A stretch of DNA of 64,000 nucleotides. Source: Isoperla grammatica. Taxonomy: Eukaryota; Arthropoda; Insecta; Plecoptera; Perlodidae. The notes under the pieces were generated by a model. It searched no databases and had not been told where the DNA came from. It saw only the letters and a program-made list of their open reading frames with translations. Positions within the stretch are counted from its first letter, which is position 1, and each line of letters starts with the position of its first letter. Made by a program: the position numbers and the translations under genes. This document shows, in pieces, positions 58,641 through 64,000 of this stretch. The stretch spans positions 10,026,587-10,090,586 of the forward strand of contig OX246743.1 of the NCBI GenBank assembly GCA_945910005.1, read 5' to 3'.

Positions 58641-59092
58641 TCTGCCCCTTTTCAAGTTAAATATTACAAAATAAAAACACTTTCAATAAATAATACGAAG
58701 AAATAACTGGGAAATAGCATATCGTGTAAATTGTAATAACAACAGTTGTATTACAATTGTACGTCACGTAAATGTGTTATAATTGGGTAACAAAACACTG
58801 ACTAACACTCCTGTGAAGATCGGTTCTATTAGAATATAGACATGGAATGAATAATTAAATAACAGACAGTAATTATACTCTGAAAATGTGTCTACATGGA
58901 GAGTGCAATTAAAACAATTAATTTAACCCAGACCATATGATCCGTGTATTAAATATAGATTTAATAATATTACAGTCATCCTTCTTCATTGTAGCCTATT
59001 AATAAATATCTACACATAATTACAAAACGATGCAATAAAATGCAATAAAAGACCAAGAATGTCGGCTGTGGGTACGGAAATCTTGATGATGG
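58641..59092. other. Unannotated AT-rich sequence
   Basis: Nothing recognisable. Confidence 0.4.
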
Positions 59093-59133
59093 TAGAGGGG
59101 GAGGGGGGGGGGATAAAGGGGTGGGGGAGGGGG
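59093..59133 (+). repeat. G-rich tract
   Basis: Four or more G runs (G5-G9) separated by A, TAAA and T: a classic G-quadruplex pattern on the + strand. Confidence 0.85.
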
Positions 59134-59824
59134 GAATTGCCCACGTGCAGTAATACAAAAATATCTTCTAATAGCCAACGGTCCAATCCAAAAACCTCAA
59201 TAATATACTTACAACACAATAATAGATTCCCACATTCAAACAGACTATTACGAGAGGCTATTAAAACCAACGAGACTAACTTCTTGTAATTTCTGCGGTC
59301 CTGTCTCTGCTTTATACGACGATAATTCATATTTCCTGATTACCTGATACCTGCAGATCTATCTCTCGCTCTGTCTCTCTTATTAATGCGTCGTACACAT
59401 ACAACAATAACTAAAGGAAGATCCATCCGCGTCCTCTTTGCATATTTCAACAATCGATCATCATAAACTAGATTTAAACTAATTGTCTTGAATTAATTAG
59501 TTTTGCTTGTGCACTTTTTATTGTCACGGGTTAATTTACATATTGATAAGAAATATTGCCTACGCAGTGTCACGTTAATAGAACGGGGATTGTGTGAGTG
59601 GGTTTTGTTGACGGGTTTCAAGTTTCTTAGAACGAACGAACAACAACGTAGCAAGGAGTTGTTTTTAAACTGGGAAAGTGTATTGTCCACCTAACATGTA
59701 GAACTCACGGTTTCTCTCTGTAAAATTGCTTTAAAATATGTCACAAGTAAAGTAAAATATGTCATGGCTTCTAGAACGAATTTAGTATACTCTACCTTAT
59801 GAATGTTTCTTGTTCCAGTCTAGT
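59134..59824. other. Unannotated sequence
   Basis: Nothing recognisable; a short CT-rich tract lies near 59360-59380. Confidence 0.4.
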
Positions 59825-59919
59825 AAATATTACCATTTTTCAAATGTCCTTATTTAATGCGAAAGGTGGGTTGCAGCACCACATTACAAATGTTAGACAT
59901 TTGAAAAATGGAAGTATTT
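59825..59919. repeat. Inverted repeat, 24-bp arms
   Basis: CCATTTTTCAAATGTC (left) and GACATTTGAAAAATGG (right) are perfect complements; extended arms 59825-59848 and 59896-59919 have two mismatches. Loop 47 bp. Foldback-like. Confidence 0.8.
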
Positions 59920-60224
59920 ATTGAAACAAAGAAATAATAATGAGATACATCTCTAGCCGATAAGAAAAACATATTTTGTTATACTTTTGACAATTTAACA
60001 GATATTTTTTTACAGACGGAAATCAGGGTTCCGCAGGCTTGGTCCTTAGCATAACCTCATTATAGAACAATTCACATTAAAAATGTATTTACTTTGTTCT
60101 CAATTTCATAAGTTGACAATTAAGCTCTAAGAATTAAACACTTCCTACTAAAAAATGCCATTCAATAAGGTTAATTAATGTGAAGCCTACCATTATGTAA
60201 TTATTCATCTGAAAGTGGTGGCTC

Positions 60225-60300
60225 GTGTGATGAGGGCCGAAGCGTATGGAACCAAAGGACGTGGGATAGAGTCCCGCATCAGGTGTGTGGGGAGTTAATA
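60225..60300 (+). mobile_element. tRNA-like SINE head (degenerate B-box)
   Basis: GGTGGCTCGTGTGATGAGG (A-box region) and GTGGGATAGAGTCCCGC, where GGATAGAGTCCC stands for GGTTCGAGTCCC, at tRNA spacing. The downstream body is unlike family A. Confidence 0.45.
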
Positions 60301-62297
60301 CATGATACTATGCACACTGCACACACCTTTCTGAAACTACTTTGACCCGCATTGGACCTGCATCCTTCTGCAAACCTTGGTGCTTAGTAATAGTATACCT
60401 TACACTTCGACCTGATGGAAACATTGTTTGATATCGTCATAATAAACTAATAATAAATTAGAAAACTGAATTTGGTCTTTCAACGGCAAAACAAATGTGA
60501 GCCTAAGGACGATACAAAATAAATTCTCGAAGCGTCGAATTTTCACATATCGTGCTACTATTTTATTTTCAATAGAATAACAATATTATTTTACGATTGA
60601 TACTTTTAATGTCCACAATCATTGAATGCAAAAAAAAAATTGTGGAGTGAGTTCCAGAAGAATAATATGATGAACAATACCGGTTTCTAAGTAGTTTTGA
60701 TAAAACAATAACTAAGATCAGGCCCGTATCTAAAAGAAACATATTTCCTAGACAGACACTTGTTTGGTTTTGTTTTACGCAAGTAGAAAACGTGAACTAT
60801 TAGTTAATTTAAAATTGGATTATATGTTAATAAAATTTAAAAACAAGAAAATATTGTTCAAATCGCAATCCTAATTTCACTTTCGACCGAGATTATAATA
60901 TCATGTTATTAATTGACCTTTGTAAATCAGTTTTATAACTGATACATTAAATATAAGTCCTCATTTTTTCTTTCTATTAGGATGCGCGTTTGTATTTTCC
61001 TACGTTAGTAGTAGTGTCTTTCCTTTTTATTTTTGTTTAAACATTACCTCACATTAATTGTGACTAATTGCATTTATTATTCGTTGTATGTGTTGATCAC
61101 TTATAACAAGTGAAGTGACAAAGCAACACTGGACATATCCACGCGTGACAGTAACGAAAGCAAAACACCGAACACACGCACACACACTCTCTAAAGGAAA
61201 TACATAATTAATATGTCCTATCACCACCTTCGCCGACAGCTGAATTGAATATTCTAATCACATCAAAATCGGGACAAAACTGTGAGTAATAGCCACAAGG
61301 CCGATCAGCAAGGAATTGATACAAGGTAGCGTCAATTGACTTGAGTAAGTATAGACGTACACCAATTTGAATAAACCATGACTCACAGCTATATTTCAAT
61401 ATATTCCAATTACAAAATAATTATCACATCGTATGAGTGACTAATACAGAGGATGTGAATTTATTTACTTGGAGAATAGCATTCATTACATTCTTGTGTG
61501 TACTAGCGATACGGCTATGATAATTGGCCTATGGAATAGGTATAAGCAAAGTTATGACACCTAAAATACATAATACCCAAAGCAATGACCTTCCAAATCG
61601 TTTGGACTTAAGTAAATAGAAAACAATTAAAGTGGGAGACCGATTCAATGACCTTTAACCTTGGAGGCCGCCGAGACACCGAATAGTGACTAATATACTA
61701 GCGTCATTTATACCGGCACATTAATACATTGCAACGCTCAAGGCTCAATTATTATTACCAAATGTGCAAAAGGAATATTATGCAATTATTTTGTATGTGA
61801 ACTTGTTTATGGTACGCATACAAAATACTGTGCTTGTTATGTCCGGAGAGATAATGATGTTAGCTTATATAACGCATAATAGGTTCTCTAACGAGATACT
61901 TGCTTATCGCTTTACTCTTAATTATCACGGGCAGCGCATTGTTATGAAATTACCACCTATATACACTAACACTGAGGTTCTGGTTGCATGTCATCTTATC
62001 TCTATAGACATTGTATTGAGTTGCATGCAACAGCGATTATTGGATTGTAAAAATAATTTCTACCGCGTAATTATTATTTAAAGTAACGAGAGCAATTTTA
62101 TTGTGATCCGGTATAATTTGTGCATTTGTTTTTAAATGCGTTTGTTTTGTGTTCGTTTTACCAGAGTGCGGTCGAGTTTTGCATCGTTATAATACTGGTT
62201 GTGAATTAAATATTATTTTTTGTACTGTTGCGCGTTCATGGGAGTTGCCTTTGTACGAGCCGTAACATTGTCGGTAAACTACTTGTCTTACGAGCAG
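60301..62297. other. Unannotated AT-rich sequence
   Basis: About 2 kb with no gene, SINE or array recognised. A 105-codon + frame at 61764-62081 has no recognisable motif. Confidence 0.4.
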
Positions 62298-62298
62298 C

Positions 62299-62396
<98 letters not shown>

Positions 62397-62425
62397 CGAC
62401 GACGACGACGACGACGACGACGACA
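62298..62425. repeat. (CAA)n(CGA)n compound microsatellite
   Basis: About 33 CAA units then about nine CGA units. Poly-Gln, poly-Thr and poly-Leu frames across it reflect the repeat. Confidence 0.97.
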
Positions 62426-62669
62426 ACGTTATCATCTAAGCGGGGTAGATCCGGTTACAAGAAGAGATCTTGGAAATTAGGTAACCTTCAGGTACCTAAG
62501 TAAAATGTAGAGATTTTTTTATAATTTGTGTTAAATTATCATGATAATTACTTTCATAGTAAAAGTCTGAATAGGTGCTTTAATTATAGTAATCATATGT
62601 CAGGGTTTTACGCATTTGCCTGCTATTATAGCAACAATGTTGTCGTTTGATAGCAAAGTGTCATGAAAA

Positions 62670-62745
62670 TGTGTCCCGCCTGGGGATCGAACGCAGAACC
62701 TAGTAGGGACCTTAAAGTGAGCTACATTTTCGACTTAGCACAGTT
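62670..62745 (-). mobile_element. tRNA-like SINE head
   Basis: Minus strand: AATGTAGCTCACTTTAAGG (A-box) and CTGCGTTCGATCCCCAGG (B-box GTTCGATCCCC) at tRNA spacing. Stems are incomplete. Confidence 0.5.
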
Positions 62746-62919
62746 TCTCCATACTAGTGTGCGAAAATAAGATATGTATTAAACAAAAGTGCATGCATTT
62801 ATTTGATATAAAGAAAGGGGCAAATTTGAGCAAAATTTCTTTAAAAAATCGTACGTTCATCATCTGTGTTTCTAAAATAGCTATCAGATCAGCTTTTCCA
62901 AACAGCCTGGTGCATGCAG

Positions 62920-62974
62920 GTAAATCCAGCCGGGCCCAACCTCAAGGCGAGTGCGTGAGAGCTTTCGGCAAAAG
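62920..62974 (+). CDS. Candidate short exon with strong donor
   Basis: GGTGCATGCAG precedes a 55-nt GC-rich segment ending GGCAAAAG followed by GTAAGAC, a near-consensus donor. One frame reads GKSSRAQPQGECVRAFGK. An alternative acceptor at 62904 would give 70 nt. Composition differs from the AT-rich flanks. No partner exon is known. Confidence 0.15.
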
Positions 62975-64000
62975 GTAAGACACCCAGGTTTATTAAACCT
63001 ACATAAAATCGTACACTTCCCTATATGCATAGATAATTTCCTCTAAAACCCCCATTCAAACGCAACCAATCCGAATAATAAAAAAACTTAAATGGAAAAA
63101 GATTCCGGACCGAGATTTTTTTCTTCTCTCTGATAACTACTCAGGGGCGGATACTGCGGAGCTTCCCTCAAACCACCCCTATTTAGGGGTGGAAGGGTAC
63201 ACACACACAACACACAACTATAATAAGTGTTCGGTAGTTAAATGTATGCACAGCATATGCAAAGAAGGTTGAGGTTTTTGTGTGTGTTTTTTCTCGTCTG
63301 GTTGGTCCGAGATAGGTCACGACAGGAGTTTGTGCAGACGCGGCGGGCAAGGAAGGAAGGAAGGAAGGGCCAGGTGTAGGTATGGGGGAGAGAGAGACAG
63401 AGAGAGAAGGGTTAGTTAAAAGCACGTATGCAAAGAGGGGCCCTCATCTGCATTCGTATACGCTCAGATCAGACTGACGAATGAGGAAATGTAGAAACCT
63501 ACGAAGATATGTATAACGTCACTGCTTACTGCATTGCGTGTATGTCTGGACGGAATATGGTAACGAAACTATATATATATATATAGGTAACTTAGTGAAA
63601 ATGTTAAAGAAGAGTCAACAATCAATGGGGTGATTCAAAATCACAAAATATTAAGGAAACAAAAAAACGTAACGGGAAAAAAAACATTCAAAAATAAGAA
63701 ATGGAAAAAAATTAAATTAAATCAAAATATATAAAAATCAATAACAAGTTTGTAAGTTATTTTAAATACAAATTGTAAGTGAGCCGTACCGTACCCTCGG
63801 TGAATTTCTAATAATCGCAAAATGATTTTAACAGTCATTTGTATTAATTACATAATATCGGCTTAACAAGATACTTTATTGATACTTACTTTTCAGAATT
63901 GTTACATACACTTGGATACACACTTGGATATATTTATTTCTTAGCATCGAACTGATACATAGACAATATTCTAACAATTGTACATCTACTTGGAGATAAT
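62975..64000. other. Unannotated sequence, small microsatellites
   Basis: (GGAA)n at 63349-63369, a GA-rich tract at 63385-63408 and (TA)n at 63569-63585. No gene is recognised. Confidence 0.4.

Noticed and set aside
58263..58706. 147-codon Cys-rich hydrophobic + frame
   Set aside because: It overlaps a minus-strand LINE-like coding relic and begins within a degenerate duplication. It is more likely a shadow than a membrane protein.
62187..62503. Poly-Gln/poly-Arg and poly-Thr frames
   Set aside because: They are translations of the (CAA)n(CGA)n microsatellite.

Overview
This 64 kb window is AT-rich metazoan (eukaryotic) genomic DNA. It has no operons, no bacterial-type genes and no long open reading frames. 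Instead it has tRNA-derived SINEs, relics of non-LTR retrotransposons, hAT-type and TTAA-type miniature transposons, satellites and minisatellites, and long microsatellites. The families suggest an invertebrate, probably marine, but I cannot name the phylum. I recognise no intact host protein-coding gene. The window reads as intergenic or intronic DNA dominated by decayed mobile elements. Three short segments bounded by plausible splice sites on the + strand (4404-4533, 49113-49198, 62920-62974) are the only candidates for host exons, and all are weak.

Layout. 1-9.7 kb: sparse sequence with minisatellites (441-560, 3767-4102, 5535-6104), degenerate tRNA-like SINE heads and a 45-bp-arm palindrome (7330-7434). 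9.7-20.3 kb: dense miniature elements. These are a TIR nest with a LINE 3' end inside it, two foldbacks whose arms carry a CTGANGA...GAAACGTCGG motif, a 267-bp TIR element, and a TTAA-flanked 721-bp element nested in an older TIR element. The block ends with a hAT-like element and a long (TTA)n. 20.6-27.3 kb: a 180-bp dispersed repeat, a translatable 49/52-codon tandem repeat (22985-23690), a hAT MITE with its target duplication (24195-24488) and a 19-copy, 85-bp minisatellite.

28.3-34.7 kb: the most striking structure. Two large arrays of one ~120-bp satellite family, about 32 copies and then about 15 copies, lie in opposite orientation and are together bounded by short inverted termini. This looks like one ~6.4 kb non-autonomous element built of inverted satellite arrays.

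35-51 kb: a second copy of the 180-bp repeat, two SINE families (one with a head-to-head pair at 41140-41515), a 344-bp foldback, a G-rich tandem array derived from SINE-adjacent sequence, and long G tracts that lie mostly on the + strand.

51.25-55.92 kb: a second notable unit. Inverted repeats of about 230 bp enclose a decayed minus-strand gene (51702-53616). It keeps an N-terminal Cys motif, a DLIAADARYH segment and a C-terminal tesmin/TSO1-like CXC cysteine cluster. It is internally shortened, frameshifted and split by a hAT-like MITE with a near-perfect 8-bp target duplication. A second hAT-like MITE with a perfect 8-bp duplication lies upstream of the gene.

56-64 kb: minisatellites, one probable LINE 3' coding relic (minus strand near 58.6 kb), G tracts, (CAA)n/(CGA)n and sparse unannotated sequence. 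No gene network can be described; the relationships are those of insertion order among mobile elements.
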